Shown in pieces: positions 5,484 to 6,321 of a stretch of DNA of 6,321 nucleotides. Position numbers and translations under genes: made by a program. The DNA lies in the NCBI GenBank assembly GCA_021299615.1, contig JAJTHC010000060.1, positions 1 through 6,321 on the forward strand. The letters run 5' to 3'. Under the pieces are notes generated by a model, which ran no database searches, was not told the origin of the DNA, and saw nothing but the letters and a program-made list of their open reading frames with translations. Positions within the stretch are counted from its first letter, which is position 1; every line of letters begins with the position of its first letter. The DNA is from Vampirovibrionales bacterium. GTDB taxonomy: Bacteria; Cyanobacteriota; Vampirovibrionia; Vampirovibrionales; JAJTHC01.

Positions 5484-5508
5484 CCCCCCCCTTAAGCCCC
5501 CTCCCCCC
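5484..5508. other. Poly-C tract with G-quadruplex potential on the minus strand
   Basis: Runs of eight C (5484-5491), five C (5497-5501) and six C (5503-5508) lie 17-41 bases before the next start codon. The minus strand therefore has three long G runs, one of which can supply two GGG tracts, enough for a four-stranded G4. Long homopolymers of this kind are also prone to slippage. They replace the purine-rich ribosome site one would expect ahead of the following gene. Confidence 0.6.
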
Positions 5509-5524
5509 AACGTTTGTGAACTCA

Positions 5525-6321
5525 ATGACATCATCCCTATTGACAGAACCTGAATCTCCAGCATCACCTTCAAATAAGGAACGGCTTTTGCGTGCGTTGC
5601 AACATTTGTTGCATCTGCCTCGTGGGGTGTTGTGGGGATTGATTTTGTGGTTGGGCTTTGTGGGCGTGGTGAATGTGGGCTTTATTTTTTGGAATCCTGC
5701 CCCTGCTCTTTTAAAAGCCGTGAATCCGCTTTTACAACGTGAGCATGATGCGTTCCTTGCCGTGGAGCATTTAAGGGTGTCGCTTTTGCCGTGGGCAACC
5801 ATTGTGGTGACCTCGCCTGAACTGCGTTTGAAAGCAGCCAGTTCCCACAACGTTTGGGATTTAACGCTGAAAAACGTGAGCGTTCCCCTGCACTTATGGC
5901 GATTCCCCTTCGGTGGAGATTCCGCCCTCATCGGGACGCTACAGCTTCCACAAAGCACGATACGCTTTCACGGCAAAGCGGGCATCGATGCGTTTACTGA
6001 AACGATCAAAAGCTTTAAGCCTGATCCTCAAAACAAGCCATCGCCTTTCAGTGAATACATCAATGTTCATGTGGGTGATGCGGATCTCTATTTTCAGGAT
6101 CTCAAGGGCATCCCTTCAATTAAGCCCACAACCTATTTGCTCAGATTTAATGAAACAGACGTCCATTGGCATCGAACACCACAAGACTTGTCTTTTAAGG
6201 TAGAAGATTTAGGCTTTTCGAGCTACCCTAACAATGATCGAATGGCGTCTTTAAGCATGACGTTTAAGGCATCTTTAACCCCCTTTTTGAAGGCGTTTGC
6301 AGCGAATCCGAAGGCACCTAA
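5525..6321 (+). CDS. Membrane-anchored protein with large exported domain, possibly AsmA-like (3' end outside window)
   Basis: The frame is open from ATG 5525 through the last base, giving 265 residues of an incomplete protein. Residues 1-33 are cytoplasmic and polar then basic. About 34-56 is one hydrophobic helix (GVLWGLILWLGFVGVVNVGFIFW). The rest looks beta-rich and exported, with alternating patterns such as LRVSLLPWATIVVTSPELRLKA, WDLTLKNVSVPLHLW and INVHVGDADLYFQDL. An N-terminal anchor followed by repeated beta strands and phrases of the type 'strand-SPELRL-strand-LKNV' recalls the AsmA/TamB/YhdP group of envelope lipid-transfer or assembly proteins. That is a resemblance, not a motif match. 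No Shine-Dalgarno precedes ATG 5525; GTG 5516 is an alternative start. An in-frame stop at 5471 limits upstream extension. It may be cotranscribed with tatA, 178 bases upstream. Confidence 0.8.
   Translation, partial: MTSSLLTEPESPASPSNKERLLRALQHLLHLPRGVLWGLILWLGFVGVVNVGFIFWNPAPALLKAVNPLLQREHDAFLAVEHLRVSLLPWATIVVTSPELRLKAASSHNVWDLTLKNVSVPLHLWRFPFGGDSALIGTLQLPQSTIRFHGKAGIDAFTETIKSFKPDPQNKPSPFSEYINVHVGDADLYFQDLKGIPSIKPTTYLLRFNETDVHWHRTPQDLSFKVEDLGFSSYPNNDRMASLSMTFKASLTPFLKAFAANPKAP

Noticed and set aside
5470..5553. 27-codon reading frame through the C-runs
   Set aside because: Too short, low-complexity Pro-rich content and only a weak ribosome site. It is kept only as part of the slippage hypothesis.
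5449..5958. 169-codon open frame on the minus strand
   Set aside because: It is antisense to the membrane-anchored protein gene, which has a membrane segment and coherent beta pattern. This frame is Lys/Cys/Ser-rich, reads through the poly-G tract and has no ribosome site.
5913..6203. 96-codon plus-strand open frame inside the last gene
   Set aside because: It is a different frame of the same DNA with unstructured composition and no start signals; the frame from 5525 is open to the window end and has a sensible protein architecture.

Overview
The window reads as ordinary bacterial chromosome of moderate GC, with compact genes on both strands, clear Shine-Dalgarno sites and hairpin terminators. 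The Fur regulator closely resembles my recollection of cyanobacterial FurA proteins (RLTPQRE, LP-GEH-SAE, YRTLKL, HHHLIC blocks). This suggests the Cyanobacteria/Melainabacteria (Vampirovibrionia) lineage or a relative. That is an inference from one protein and no search was run.

Layout. 2-205 is the C-terminal end of MnmE (tRNA wobble-uridine modification, FCVGK tail). 277-678 is an AT-rich orphan gene for a helical protein. A bidirectional hairpin terminator (704-734) separates it from the convergent 853-residue tandem malic enzyme (749-3310, minus). A divergent spacer (3311-3610) with several dyads and a candidate promoter leads to a 76-residue basic orphan gene (3611-3841), whose stop codon lies inside its own terminator hairpin. 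On the minus strand, a Fur-family regulator (4428-4865) is followed 51 bases downstream by a secreted protein gene (3885-4376), probably as one operon. The fur/tatA divergent spacer is mostly filled by a 146-bp palindrome (4897-5042). tatA (5122-5346) has its own promoter just beyond it. A second hairpin with the same core follows tatA (5369-5427), then a poly-C tract, then a membrane-anchored protein gene that runs off the window (5525-6321). It is open to the last base.

Most interesting points. (1) The malic enzyme is two fused malic-enzyme units with complementary losses. The N-terminal unit keeps the catalytic Tyr motif (YTPGVA) but has lost metal, malate and nucleotide residues. The C-terminal unit keeps all of those but has Ala where the Tyr should be. 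In small malic enzymes the catalytic Tyr is donated by the other subunit of an intertwined dimer, so this looks like a covalent one-active-site pseudo-dimer. (2) A palindromic repeat, in register without indels over 146 bp, sits in the fur leader region, and a shorter relative lies on the other side of tatA. (3) Fur ends one residue before the last Cys of its usual second CxxC zinc motif.

Functionally the genes are a mixed neighbourhood (tRNA modification, C4 metabolism, metal regulation, protein export, envelope). Apart from the probable fur operon they are not an obvious pathway.
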